From positions 1 through 37,925 of the forward strand of contig JAKSNQ010000010.1 of assembly GCA_024399615.1 (NCBI GenBank): a stretch of DNA of 37,925 bases, given 5' to 3'. This document shows, in pieces, positions 1 through 8,998 of the stretch (position 1 is its first letter; every line of letters begins with the position of its first letter). The DNA comes from Paludibacteraceae bacterium (GTDB lineage Bacteria > Bacteroidota > Bacteroidia > Bacteroidales > Paludibacteraceae). The translations under genes and the position numbers were made by a program. The notes under the pieces were generated by a model that had not been told where the DNA came from, did no database searches, and was given only the letters and a program-made list of their open reading frames with translations.

Positions 1-75
1 TGAAGACGGCTTCAAGACCCGATGAAAATCAATGGGGAAAATAACCAGAATCGCACCTACTGTTTTGTTGTGAAA

Positions 76-957
76 TCAATAGCGCTTTTCGCCCAATATT
101 TTGAGTCCGTCCTCGACGATACGGATATGCAGTTCAGTTCCCATCTCTACCGGATCTCCGTCCAAGTGGAATGGGCTGGCCGTTTCGCGGATGAGGGTGA
201 TTTCCTTGGTCTTGAGTGTGGTGATATATGTGCTGTCGTCGATAGTCTTGGTGAAGAGGCGCAATGCGAGTGCCGGTGCAATCAGCATGGGGAACTTGCT
301 GGCAACGGCGATGTCCATTTTTCCATCCTGATTGCTGGCTTTCGGTGCGATTTGTGCCGCATTACCCCACTGGTTGCAGTTGGCGAACGTAATGAGGAAT
401 GCATCGGTTTCGATGTCAATACCCTCGCCGATAAGATGATAGTGCTCAGGTTGATACGAGAAGACGTCCTTGATAATTTGCTGTACGTAGGTAGTGAGCC
501 CGCGCTTGCCCGCCTTGTGAAACTCCTCGCTGATGACAGCATCAAAACCCGTGCCACATGTGACAAAGAAAGGTTTGTCATTGACCATTCCGTAGTCGGC
601 CGTGAGTTGCTCAACGTTGTTGAGTGCTTCGATGGCAGTAGGGATGCGAAGTGAAATGCCCATATGTCGAGCGAATCCGTTTCCGCTGCCGATAGGAATG
701 ATACCGAGAGCCGTAGATGTGCCTACGAGTCCGCTGGCAACTTCGTTGACAGTGCCATCCCCTCCGACGGCAACCACGGCGAAAAAGCCCATGGCGGCAT
801 ATTGCTTGGCCAGCTCGGTGGCATGACCTTTATACTCGGTGAACACAATGTCAGTTGTCCACTGTTCTTTGTCAATCAGTTTATCGATGAGTTTCGGTAT
901 GCGACGCTTGTTTTGCGTGCCCGAAATGGGGTTGATGATGAATGCTAAATTTTTCAT
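76..957 (-). CDS. YegS/DAGK-family lipid kinase
   Basis: This 293-residue protein belongs to the diacylglycerol kinase catalytic-domain family (YegS/DgkB-like), which transfers ATP phosphate to a membrane lipid such as diacylglycerol. The nucleotide-binding signature GGDGT is at residues 65-69, followed by NEV, and the second family motif GSGNGFARH is at about 90-98. The opening strand LAFIINPISG is the usual N-terminus. There is no signal peptide, so it should be cytoplasmic and peripheral to the membrane. Its length is normal for the family. A Bacteroidota promoter lies 38 nt upstream, so it is probably transcribed alone or with something beyond the window edge. The family assignment is secure; the lipid substrate cannot be read from sequence. 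Confidence 0.92.
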   Translation of the reverse strand: MKNLAFIINPISGTQNKRRIPKLIDKLIDKEQWTTDIVFTEYKGHATELAKQYAAMGFFAVVAVGGDGTVNEVASGLVGTSTALGIIPIGSGNGFARHMGISLRIPTAIEALNNVEQLTADYGMVNDKPFFVTCGTGFDAVISEEFHKAGKRGLTTYVQQIIKDVFSYQPEHYHLIGEGIDIETDAFLITFANCNQWGNAAQIAPKASNQDGKMDIAVASKFPMLIAPALALRLFTKTIDDSTYITTLKTKEITLIRETASPFHLDGDPVEMGTELHIRIVEDGLKILGEKRY

Positions 958-994
958 TTGTGCTGATGTGTTTGCTTTTTAGCAAAACGGACTG

Positions 995-1026
995 CAAAGT
1001 TACGAAAAAAAAATGATATGTGCAAA
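995..1026 (-). promoter_or_regulatory. Bacteroidota-type promoter for the lipid kinase
   Basis: Read on the minus strand, TTTG (1026-1023) and TAACTTTG (1002-995) are separated by exactly 20 nt. This matches the Bacteroidota primary sigma consensus TTTG-N19..21-TAnnTTTG. It sits just upstream of the start codon at 957. Confidence 0.8.
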
Positions 1027-1064
1027 TATTTTGACCGAATTATGTTGAGTTGGGCCAAAATAGG

Positions 1065-2447
1065 TCAGAAGGTGAACTTGAGAATGGCCTGCATGCGGTG
1101 GTTGATAATCCAATGCAGGTCGGTGTTGGCGAGCAGATGATTGTCGAGTTCAAGCTTGTTGCCATATTGTGCAGCCGTAAGACTGTATTCGATTCCGAGT
1201 TGCAATTTCCCCCAATTGTAAACGATGGCAGGTTCGAGGCGGCCGAGTCGGCGCAGATGTGGTACGTCAAGTGCGTAGAAAATGCTTGTAGGTTCGACTT
1301 GATCGCGTGTGCCAAGATTCTGGCTATACCCCAGGAATAGCATGCCCTGGAGTTTCTTTCCGGCTTGTAATGATAACCAACTGGTGGAAGTACGAATTGG
1401 AACATAGTCGCTGCTGCCGTCCGGGTAGCATGTCGTTTGAATGTACCCACTCAGTATGCTGGTTTGTTCGGCAGCATTGCCATAATATGACATGGCCTGC
1501 AGGAGGAGTGTTTGATGCTGATATTTGAGATAGATATATGGTGTGATGGTGGTAAGTCTGTCGCGCACCTTGACTTTGACCCCTTGTGCATCAAGATTTG
1601 TGATGCGAGGTTTGATACTGAGCAGATTGGCGCCAACGTTGATTGTGAATCCATGTGCTTGCGCGTTCATTGCGAGGAAACATTCGGGTACGCAACCTTG
1701 CAGTTGGTACTTGGCAGACTTGCCTTCCGGTCCAGTGTTAGTATACTGCATTTGCCATATCGTGGCAGCGGTGAGCGTGAAAAAATTACCCAACTGTGCA
1801 TCCATTCTGATTTGTGGTGAACGATTGTTGACGTGGAATGGTGTACCGGGTTCTGTAGCGATGACGGAAGGGGTGCCGATATTCATGGGATGAAAGGCCT
1901 GTCCGACGAGAAGTGATATGTTAGCGCGTGGTGCCGTGTCGTTTTTTGACATGGGCAAATCCTTCCAGTCGAATCGTATGTGAGCATGCCTCAAACGCAT
2001 TTGTGCCGTGCCGCTTCCGTTGGTGACTCCTAATCCAAAATCTGCTTCCAATCTGGTGCTGATGTGGGTATTGCCAAATTGGTATCCAATCCAATTCATG
2101 CCGATACGGCTGGTGAGTGAGAGGAGCGAAAGATGCCACTGCCGGTTGAGGTCGTCGCCGTATTCGTTGAGTTCCCTGTCGAGAGGCAGGTTGTAGAATG
2201 TGCCCCCGAGAGCAGTCTGACTGGCACGTGAATCGCAAATCAGGTTGCTGCGTACAAAGCCGTAGAACTTGATTTGTCCTGCGTTTATCTCGCGTGCGGA
2301 AACTTTTTGCTTTTTCGCTTGAATATAACTATCACATTCGCTGTCTTCGGCGGGTCGTGTCAATGTCTGCGCTGCAAGGTGGGGTGTGCACCAGCCGAAC
2401 AACGTTATCAAGGCGAAAAAGAGGTATATGAATTGGGGATGTTTCAT
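1065..2447 (-). CDS. Putative outer-membrane beta-barrel (porin-like) protein
   Basis: I read a 460-residue protein. The ATG at 2447 is preferred over the longer frame starting at 2480 because it opens directly into a signal peptide (MKHPQF, then a hydrophobic core ending near LAAQ) and because the -7 promoter box at 2478-2485 would lie inside the longer reading. The mature part has alternating polar/hydrophobic strands rich in Tyr, Trp and Asn, begins with a KFYGFVRSN strand, and ends in Phe (LKFTF), the typical C-terminal signature of proteins inserted by the BAM machinery. It resembles the DcaP/porin-like barrels that are common but functionally uncharacterised in Bacteroidales. No substrate can be assigned. 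Confidence 0.75.
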   Translation of the reverse strand: MKHPQFIYLFFALITLFGWCTPHLAAQTLTRPAEDSECDSYIQAKKQKVSAREINAGQIKFYGFVRSNLICDSRASQTALGGTFYNLPLDRELNEYGDDLNRQWHLSLLSLTSRIGMNWIGYQFGNTHISTRLEADFGLGVTNGSGTAQMRLRHAHIRFDWKDLPMSKNDTAPRANISLLVGQAFHPMNIGTPSVIATEPGTPFHVNNRSPQIRMDAQLGNFFTLTAATIWQMQYTNTGPEGKSAKYQLQGCVPECFLAMNAQAHGFTINVGANLLSIKPRITNLDAQGVKVKVRDRLTTITPYIYLKYQHQTLLLQAMSYYGNAAEQTSILSGYIQTTCYPDGSSDYVPIRTSTSWLSLQAGKKLQGMLFLGYSQNLGTRDQVEPTSIFYALDVPHLRRLGRLEPAIVYNWGKLQLGIEYSLTAAQYGNKLELDNHLLANTDLHWIINHRMQAILKFTF

Positions 2448-2477
2448 AGAGGTAACACAATTTGTACGAATTTCCTG

Positions 2478-2509
2478 CAAAGGTACTATTTTTTTCTGAA
2501 ACAGGCAAT
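2478..2509 (-). promoter_or_regulatory. Bacteroidota-type promoter for the barrel protein
   Basis: On the minus strand, TACCTTTG (2485-2478) lies 20 nt downstream of ATTG (2509-2506), a weak -33 box. An A7 tract precedes the -7 box. The predicted transcription start leaves a short leader before the ATG at 2447. Confidence 0.7.
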
Positions 2510-2586
2510 AGTTATGTATGTTTTATTACATAAAAAAGTTTTTACGCGATAAAATATAACAAAAATGGAAGAAAAAAGCAAGAATG

Positions 2587-2618
2587 CTTGCATGTATGAA
2601 AAAAAAGCAGTACTTTTG
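2587..2618 (+). promoter_or_regulatory. Bacteroidota-type promoter for namZ
   Basis: CTTG (2587-2590) and TACTTTTG (2611-2618) are 20 nt apart. The -7 box is preceded by an A8 tract and GCAG, a context shared base for base with the promoter at 15446-15477. The leader to the ATG at 2720 would be about 95 nt. Confidence 0.75.
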
Positions 2619-2719
2619 TAGTCCCAATAACGATCTTTTCGATGTGCAGAATACTCCTTACTACTATTAAGACGGAGAGATATCTGACAACTGCTAAAAT
2701 AAAACTAACAATTCTGATA

Positions 2720-4018
2720 ATGAAACGCACAATCTTATTTGCAGCCATGCTGTGCTGGGTAATGACAGCTTGCTGCGCCTGTCCCGAAACATCTTCCAAG
2801 TCAACAACAGTTCGTACGGGCATAGAAGTGCTGCGTGATCGTCATTTTGACGTGCTGCAAGGCAAGCGTGTAGGTTTAGTGACCAATCCAACGGGTGTAG
2901 ATTCGCATTTGAAATCTACAGTGGATATCTTTTTTGAGGCCCCAGAGGTGAATCTGGTTGCACTTTATGGTCCGGAACATGGCGTTCGTGGCAACGTACA
3001 TGCTGGTGATCATGTGGGCAATGAGGTGGATAGTAAAACGGGCGTGACGATGTACTCGCTGTATGGTTCGACACGCAAACCGACAGCCGAAATGTTGGCT
3101 GATGTAGATGTGCTGGTATATGACATACAAGATAATGGTTGCCGCAGTTACACGTATATTTCTACGTTGGGAATGCTGTTGGAAGCATGTGCCGAATATG
3201 ATAAAGAGCTGATCATCTTAGACCGACCAAACCCATTGGGTGGTCGCAAAATAGAAGGCTGTTTGGCCGAAGATGGTTACATCTCGTTTGTATCGCAGTT
3301 CAAGATTCCTTATCTATATGCGCAGACCCCTGGCGAATTGGCTTTGATGCTTAATGCAGAGGCTGACAGCGCAAATGCCGTTTCCGGAAAGGGTGTGGCG
3401 AAAGATGGCGCATTGTCCAAACCCGTGAAACTGACAGTCATACCTATGGAAGGTTGGACTCGTGATATGAAATGGGAAGACACCGGCCTGGAGTGGGTAG
3501 TGGCTTCGCCTCATGTGCAGACGGGTCATACAGCCTATTTCTATCCGCAAACGGGTATATTGGGTGAGTTTGGATTTTATAATATCGGCGTGGGTTACAC
3601 GTTGCCATTTGAATTGATAGGTGCGAGTTGGATTGATGCAGATGAGTTTGCTGCGGCGATGAATGATTTGCATTTACCAGGTCTTGTTTTCCGCCCGATT
3701 CATTATAAACCCTTTTATTCAGTGGGTAAAGGCGAGCAGTTGCAAGGCGTGCAAATCCACTTGATGGACTTTGATGCAGCTCATTTGTCTTCGGTTCAGT
3801 TTTATGTATTGGAGGTGCTCAATCGTCTATATCCGGATCATGTCTTCTTTGAGGAATGTGACAAGGGCCGTTTCCGTATGTTTGACATCGTGTGTGGAAC
3901 TGGTTTCGTGCGTGACACATTCTCAAAAAGCTATACATGGGAATCGCTTCGAGAGTATTGGAACAAGGATGTGGAGTCTTACCGCGAGCGTTCTTCGCAG
4001 TATTATTTATATAAATAG
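2720..4018 (+). CDS. namZ: NamZ-like exo-beta-N-acetylmuramidase (DUF1343, GH171)
   Basis: A 432-residue protein of the DUF1343 family, whose characterised members (NamZ of Bacillus subtilis, homologues in Tannerella forsythia) remove terminal MurNAc from peptidoglycan fragments. Visible family features are the GKRVGLVTNPTG segment near the N-terminus, the GPEHG motif followed by a Gly-rich loop, the DVLVYDIQDNG(C/S)R segment and ILDRPNPLGG. The ATG at 2720 is chosen rather than 2642 because it starts a signal sequence (MKRTILFAAM...) with a probable lipobox ending at Cys18 (MTAC). It is therefore likely an envelope lipoprotein. It leads a run of four co-directional genes, with 25 nt before the next gene. 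Confidence 0.9.
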   Translation: MKRTILFAAMLCWVMTACCACPETSSKSTTVRTGIEVLRDRHFDVLQGKRVGLVTNPTGVDSHLKSTVDIFFEAPEVNLVALYGPEHGVRGNVHAGDHVGNEVDSKTGVTMYSLYGSTRKPTAEMLADVDVLVYDIQDNGCRSYTYISTLGMLLEACAEYDKELIILDRPNPLGGRKIEGCLAEDGYISFVSQFKIPYLYAQTPGELALMLNAEADSANAVSGKGVAKDGALSKPVKLTVIPMEGWTRDMKWEDTGLEWVVASPHVQTGHTAYFYPQTGILGEFGFYNIGVGYTLPFELIGASWIDADEFAAAMNDLHLPGLVFRPIHYKPFYSVGKGEQLQGVQIHLMDFDAAHLSSVQFYVLEVLNRLYPDHVFFEECDKGRFRMFDIVCGTGFVRDTFSKSYTWESLREYWNKDVESYRERSSQYYLYK

Positions 4019-4043
4019 AGGTATAACCTGAGTTTATAAAGTC

Positions 4044-6881
4044 ATGATTCATTCTCGCTATATCGAGCGCGTAGCGTGGGGAACAGATGCGGGTTTCTAT
4101 CGCTATATCCCCGAAAAAGTGTATCATCCTGCTAACGAGACGGCGATGCAGCAGCTGATACGCCGTGTGGATGCGCTGAACTTATCATTGACGTTTCGTG
4201 CCGCCGGAACCTCTTTGTCTGGTCAGGCATGTGGCGACAAACTGCTGGCGGTGGTTGGCAAGAAATGGGAGGGCTATCGCCTGAATGGTGATGGTAGTGT
4301 GATTACGTTGCAACCGGGTATCATCGGTCAGCATGTGAATGAGATTCTTCGTCCGTATGGCAGGTATTTCACTCCGGACCCAGCGTCGATTCGCTCGGCA
4401 ATGGTGGGCGGAATAGTAATGAACAATGCCTCGGGAATGTGCTGTGGAACGCATGCGAACTCATATCGTATGCTGGAGTCAGTACGCATGATTTTGGCAG
4501 ATGGAACGATATTGGACACGGGATCGGAGCGTTCGAAAGAGTCGTTTCGCAAAACACATCCACAATTTGTGGAGCGCATCGAAGAATTGCGTGCACGAAC
4601 GATGGCGAACCCGGAGTTGGTGGCGCTGATTCGCAAAAAATATTCGATAAAGAACGTGACGGGACTAACTATCCTGCCTTTTGTTGAATATACAGATCCG
4701 TTCGATATTATTGCTCACCTGCTGGTTGGTTCGGAAGGCACGCTGGCCTTTTTGTCGACAGTGACGATGCGAACAGGCAAGATACAACCCCATTCAGCTT
4801 CTGCGCTGGTGCTTTTCCCCACAACAGAGTCGGCTTGTCGGTTCGTGATAGAGATTAAACAGACGGGTTTGGCTTCTGCGGTAGAATATTTTGACCGCCT
4901 GTCGATGCGTGTTGTCGAGAACGATTTCCCAGAATTGAAGGATTTGCCGGATGATGCCGGTGCAGAATTGGTTCGTATAGATGCAGATAGTGCAGAGGAA
5001 CTGGCGGACAAGATTGCTCGGGTAGAGGCCGTACTGAGTCATTATCAGTTATCGCAGCCTGCAGCATTTACACAAGATGTGGCGAAAGTAAACCAATATT
5101 GGGCGATGCGCTCGGGCATTTTCCCCGCCGTGGGTGGTACGCGTCCGTTAGGTACGACCTGTCTAATCGAAGATATTGCCTTCCCAATTGAGCACCTTGC
5201 GGATGCAACGTTAGACTTGCAGCGTCTGTTTCGCGAACACAACTATCCCGATGCCGTCATCTACGGCCATGCATTGGAGGGAAATTATCATTTTATACTC
5301 AATCAGCGTTTTGACAGCGACGAAGCCGTGCGTCAGTATGACCGCATGATGCATGCTGTGATAGATTTGGTTTTGGATAAATATCATGGTTCGCTAAAAG
5401 CGGAGCATGGTACTGGTCGCAACATGGCTCCCTTTGTGCGTCGCGAGTGGGGAGATGATGCATATCAATTGATGCGTGATGTAAAGGCGTTGTTTGATCC
5501 TCATAATCGATTCAATCCCGGTGTCATTTTCTGTGAAGACGAAACATCGTATATCTCGCATATCAAACCGATGCCTCAGGTTGACCCATTGGTGGATCGT
5601 TGTATCGAATGTGGTTTTTGTGAGGTCAATTGCGTTAGTTGTGGATATACCGATGGCGACCATGCGATGGCATTGTCCTCTCGTCAACGTATTGTTGTTC
5701 AGCGTGAGATGGCGCGTTTGCGAGAGTTAATCAAGAATGCCGCCTTGTATGAGAAAGAGGATGTTGAATCGTATCGCATGCGTTTGTCCAGTTTGGAACG
5801 AGATTATCATCGTATGGGTAATGCGCTATGCGCAGGTGACGGCTTATGCGCCACTTCGTGTCCGCTGCATATCAATACGGGTGAGTTCATTCACCAGTTG
5901 CGCGAACGGGAAATGTCCTCTTTTGGCAGAGGTGTATCGCGTGCGGTAGGCAACCATTTTGGTGTTGTGGCTGATGGCATGAGGCCAATCTTAAGTTTGG
6001 CGCACATGGGTCATGTTATCCTTGGCGAGAACCTGATGCAGTCCGCTTGCGATGCGTTGCACTATGCGGGTGTCCCTCTATGGACGCCGGCTATGCCGAT
6101 GGCTGTTCGTGCTCGACAATTGCGTGCTGCAAAGCGCAAGGGTATGCTGCAAAGTCGGAGAGTGGTTTATTTCCCATCGTGTATCAATCAGCGCATGGGC
6201 CTCAATCAGCAGGATAAGAAAGAACAAGGCCTCACCCAACCACTGATCAACGATATGACAGAGTTGCTCAACAAGGCAGGTTATGAGGTAATTTTCCCTG
6301 AGGGAATGCGTCAATTATGCTGCGGCACCATATGGGAGTCGAAAGGTGATTCGGTGATGGCAGATCAAAAATCGGAAGAACTGAAGCATGCACTATTGTT
6401 GGCGACGAATGGTGGCGAATACCCTGTGGTTTGTGATCAGTCCCCCTGTTTGTACCGCATGCGCAAGACGATGGCCGATACGCCACTACGCCTGTATGAG
6501 CCTGCCGAGTTCATTGACCAGTTTGTGATGGAGCATCTTTTGATCACCCCTATGCCAGCGACGGTGGCGGTACACTACACCTGTTCAACTCGCAAGATGA
6601 AACTATGTGATACATTGCTTCGTATTACGCGTCAGTGTGCCGAGCATGTTATCGAACCGGAAGGGATAGGTTGCTGTGGTTTCGCAGGAGATAAGGGATT
6701 CACTCATCCCGAACTGAACCGCTGGGCGTTACGTAAACTGCGTGACCAGATCGAGGCGAACCACGTCACTATGGGTGTGAGCAACTCGCGCACATGCGAG
6801 ATAGGTTTGTGCTTCCATTCGGGTGTGTCGTATGTTAATGTGGCTACATTGGTGAATATGGTCAGTCAGCCCAAGAAATAA
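4044..6881 (+). CDS. FAD-linked oxidoreductase fused to Fe-S (GlpC/GlcF-like) domain
   Basis: A 945-residue fusion of a GlcD/D-lactate-dehydrogenase-type flavoprotein and a GlcF/GlpC-type iron-sulfur protein, the architecture of YdiJ and Dld-II-like D-2-hydroxyacid dehydrogenases. The N-terminal half carries the PCMH/FAD-binding-4 segment (RAAGTSLSGQ around 51-60, then FTPDPASI and GGIVMNNASG) followed by the FAD-oxidase C domain. A classical 4Fe-4S motif has Cys520, 523, 526 and 530; a second set has Cys596, 602 and 606, with the first spacing longer than CxxC. Two CCG elements of the heterodisulfide-reductase-like domain are at 759-760 and 877-878. No signal peptide or membrane helix is seen, so it is probably a cytoplasmic, membrane-associated donor to quinone. 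Lactate or 2-hydroxyglutarate are plausible substrates, but this is inference. Confidence 0.88.
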   Translation: MIHSRYIERVAWGTDAGFYRYIPEKVYHPANETAMQQLIRRVDALNLSLTFRAAGTSLSGQACGDKLLAVVGKKWEGYRLNGDGSVITLQPGIIGQHVNEILRPYGRYFTPDPASIRSAMVGGIVMNNASGMCCGTHANSYRMLESVRMILADGTILDTGSERSKESFRKTHPQFVERIEELRARTMANPELVALIRKKYSIKNVTGLTILPFVEYTDPFDIIAHLLVGSEGTLAFLSTVTMRTGKIQPHSASALVLFPTTESACRFVIEIKQTGLASAVEYFDRLSMRVVENDFPELKDLPDDAGAELVRIDADSAEELADKIARVEAVLSHYQLSQPAAFTQDVAKVNQYWAMRSGIFPAVGGTRPLGTTCLIEDIAFPIEHLADATLDLQRLFREHNYPDAVIYGHALEGNYHFILNQRFDSDEAVRQYDRMMHAVIDLVLDKYHGSLKAEHGTGRNMAPFVRREWGDDAYQLMRDVKALFDPHNRFNPGVIFCEDETSYISHIKPMPQVDPLVDRCIECGFCEVNCVSCGYTDGDHAMALSSRQRIVVQREMARLRELIKNAALYEKEDVESYRMRLSSLERDYHRMGNALCAGDGLCATSCPLHINTGEFIHQLREREMSSFGRGVSRAVGNHFGVVADGMRPILSLAHMGHVILGENLMQSACDALHYAGVPLWTPAMPMAVRARQLRAAKRKGMLQSRRVVYFPSCINQRMGLNQQDKKEQGLTQPLINDMTELLNKAGYEVIFPEGMRQLCCGTIWESKGDSVMADQKSEELKHALLLATNGGEYPVVCDQSPCLYRMRKTMADTPLRLYEPAEFIDQFVMEHLLITPMPATVAVHYTCSTRKMKLCDTLLRITRQCAEHVIEPEGIGCCGFAGDKGFTHPELNRWALRKLRDQIEANHVTMGVSNSRTCEIGLCFHSGVSYVNVATLVNMVSQPKK

Positions 6882-6959
6882 GCTTCACTCTACTAATCTT
6901 CAATATATTCTTCCGTTGTTCTCAATAAGATAACACAGAAAACGCTTCCATTTTTATCC

Positions 6960-7475
6960 ATGGCCAATCAGGAAATCGAACATAAGTATTTAGTGTCTTC
7001 GGAGGCATATCGTTCGAAGGCAACGCAGGTGAAACATATCCGTCAGGGTTATCTGTGTATTGACCCAGAACACACGGTTCGTATTCGTCTGACTGAAGTG
7101 TATGAGGGACAGAGCGCTCCGGTAGTAAAGGCATATATGACAGTGAAAGCTAAGGCAAAAGCGGGAAGTATAGCGCGTTTTGAATGGGAAAAAGAACTGA
7201 GTCGAGACGATTTCGAAGCATTGTTCCCTCATTGCTTACCTGGCGTTATAGAAAAGAACCGTTTTATAGTGCCTTTTACTACGGCCGAAGGCTTGGAGTT
7301 AAAAGTGGAGGTGGACGAATTTCATGGTTTGAATGAAGGATTGGTATTGGGGGAAATAGAGTTGCCAATGGAGACAACCGTTTTTGAGAAACCTGATTTT
7401 TTGGGCGATGATGTGACCGGTGATATGAGATATTACAATTCGTACCTCATCCAGCGCCCATATATCACATGGTAA
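6960..7475 (+). CDS. CYTH-domain protein (triphosphate tunnel metalloenzyme)
   Basis: A 171-residue CYTH protein. The diagnostic ExExK motif is at the N-terminus (Glu5, Glu7, Lys9 in EIEHK), followed by the RQGYL strand and a VRIRL strand, and later EWEKEL, ELKVEVDEF and GLVLGEIEL with alternating Glu residues that line the tunnel. Bacterial members hydrolyse inorganic triphosphate or act on thiamine triphosphate or adenylate; the present substrate is unknown. It starts 78 nt after the FAD/Fe-S gene and its stop is only 4 nt before the HAD gene, so the two are probably co-translated. Confidence 0.9.
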   Translation: MANQEIEHKYLVSSEAYRSKATQVKHIRQGYLCIDPEHTVRIRLTEVYEGQSAPVVKAYMTVKAKAKAGSIARFEWEKELSRDDFEALFPHCLPGVIEKNRFIVPFTTAEGLELKVEVDEFHGLNEGLVLGEIELPMETTVFEKPDFLGDDVTGDMRYYNSYLIQRPYITW

Positions 7476-7479
7476 ATGA

Positions 7480-8163
7480 ATGCATATGCATCGTTGCTTT
7501 TTTTTCGATATGGATGGTGTACTGTTCGACTCGATGCCTTTTCATGCAAAGGCTTGGGTGGACACAATGCATGCATATGGCTTCCCTTTCACAAGCGAAG
7601 ATGCCTATCGTTTCGAAGGGCGAACAGGTAAGTCTGTGATAGATGATGCGTATATGTCCCGATATGGGCGTCATGCAACTGAGGACGAGTGGCAGACGTT
7701 ATATGCCAAAAAAACGCAATGTTTTCGTTCGCAAGGAGAAGCCAAGGCAATACCCGGCATTCACGATATACTCGCATTTTTACGGTCACGAGGTGTTCTC
7801 ATTTTCATTGTCACGGGTAGTGGTCAGCAGTCGTTGCTGAATCACCTTAATCATGAGTTTCCCGGTATCTTCACGAGCGATTGCATGATTACAGCTCGTG
7901 ATGTGGAACGGGGCAAACCTGATCCAGAACCGTATCTGAAAGCATATGCAAAAGCCTGCACGATGGTAGGCGATTTGACAAAAGAACAATGTGTTGTGAT
8001 AGAAAACGCACCATTGGGCGTGCGGTCCGGACATGCCGCAGGGTTCGAAGTCTATGCGGTCAATACCGGCCCTTTACCCGATGATGTACTATCCTGTGAA
8101 GGAGCCAATCATGTTTATCGCAATATGTATCAGTTGCTGGATATTCTTCATGCAGAAAGTTGA
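7480..8163 (+). CDS. HAD-superfamily phosphatase (beta-phosphoglucomutase-like)
   Basis: A 227-residue HAD subfamily IA protein. Motif I is FDMDGVLFDS, with nucleophile Asp10 and acid/base Asp12; motif II is IVTGSG; motif III is the Lys of GKPDPEPY; and the motif IV region reads VIENAPLGV, with Asn where many relatives have Asp. The helical cap following FHAKAW resembles beta-phosphoglucomutase and sugar-phosphate phosphatases. The start is ambiguous between the ATG codons at 7480 and 7486 (MHMHRC); both leave motif I intact. It ends the namZ run and faces the convergent SGNH gene across 70 nt with no clear terminator. A sugar-phosphate substrate would fit the namZ context but is not shown. 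Confidence 0.87.
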   Translation: MHMHRCFFFDMDGVLFDSMPFHAKAWVDTMHAYGFPFTSEDAYRFEGRTGKSVIDDAYMSRYGRHATEDEWQTLYAKKTQCFRSQGEAKAIPGIHDILAFLRSRGVLIFIVTGSGQQSLLNHLNHEFPGIFTSDCMITARDVERGKPDPEPYLKAYAKACTMVGDLTKEQCVVIENAPLGVRSGHAAGFEVYAVNTGPLPDDVLSCEGANHVYRNMYQLLDILHAES

Positions 8164-8233
8164 ATATTGCTAACAGAACAGCTATATTCTCAAAAAGATC
8201 TCGGATATATTTGTGATTTTCTCTCGCTAGTGA

Positions 8234-8956
8234 TTACCAGCCTTGTTGGGTTAGGAAATTGATAACCTGGTCAGCGAACGCGGCATGGCCTTTTTGTGAA
8301 GGATGCCCATCCTGCTTGTCGATGTCGTGCAGTTCGAGAAGCGGGAAACCATAGTGTCGGCAGATGATGCGCATAGACTCGCAGAACTCGGGTTTGAGTT
8401 GGGTGTTGAGGATGAACAGCACTTTAGCCTGCGGATAGTTGAGCCGCAAGGTGGCGCAAAGGCGCGCCATGGCCGGACGAAAATACCACATGTCGTTTTC
8501 TGTCCAATTGGCATACTGATAATCCCCCAATTGTTCTCCAGTCCAACTATCGTTTGTGATGCAGCATGAGAGGATGACATCCGGCTCACCCAGATTTTGA
8601 ACGCGTGTATTGAATGAACGCGGTTGATAGTTCATATTCTGATAACCGAAGTATCCCACGGTGGAACCGCTATAACTATTGTTCATTTCCAATTGCCATC
8701 CCATGTGTTCAATCACTTGCCACCACCATGTTTGTTCAACGCGTGTCACGTCGTTGTTCTTGTCACGATATGGACTGTTTTCGCTCCAGTACCATGACTC
8801 GTTGGTTGCCGGTGTCAGCCAACCTTCAAACGTAGAATAACTGTCGCCAAAGATGGTGACGCGTGTGGGATGTTCGGCTTCATTTGTCTTTGGCTGAATG
8901 GCCCATGTCATGGTGCTCATTATGAGCATGCATGCAATTGTCAGGATTTGTCTCAT
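8234..8956 (-). CDS. Secreted SGNH/GDSL-family hydrolase
   Basis: A 240-residue protein with an N-terminal signal peptide (MRQILTIACMLIMSTMTWA). The SGNH block I motif GDSYS is at residues 37-41, giving the nucleophile Ser39. A Gly/Asn-rich block follows (NNSYSGSTVG), then a CITNDSW segment fitting the block III Asn, and near the end DGHPSQKGH supplies the block V Asp and His. The fold serves esterases, lipases and carbohydrate acetylesterases; the exported location suggests action on polysaccharide or peptidoglycan side groups, but the substrate is unknown. It is the last gene of a long minus-strand run, 42 nt after the EEP-family gene. Confidence 0.85.
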   Translation of the reverse strand: MRQILTIACMLIMSTMTWAIQPKTNEAEHPTRVTIFGDSYSTFEGWLTPATNESWYWSENSPYRDKNNDVTRVEQTWWWQVIEHMGWQLEMNNSYSGSTVGYFGYQNMNYQPRSFNTRVQNLGEPDVILSCCITNDSWTGEQLGDYQYANWTENDMWYFRPAMARLCATLRLNYPQAKVLFILNTQLKPEFCESMRIICRHYGFPLLELHDIDKQDGHPSQKGHAAFADQVINFLTQQGW

Positions 8957-8998
8957 CGCTGTAAATGTATTTCTGTATTGCTCGTCCAGAGCGTTTGT

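Noticed and set aside
1-75. Possible fragment of a further minus-strand gene (a frame reading FPIDFHRVLKPSS)
   Set aside because: Too short, with no start codon in view before the window edge. Nothing in these 75 bases can be supported.
22-654. Plus-strand open frame of 210 codons at the window start
   Set aside because: It is antisense to the lipid kinase, whose GGDGT motif and promoter are clear. The translation has no family features and no initiation signal.
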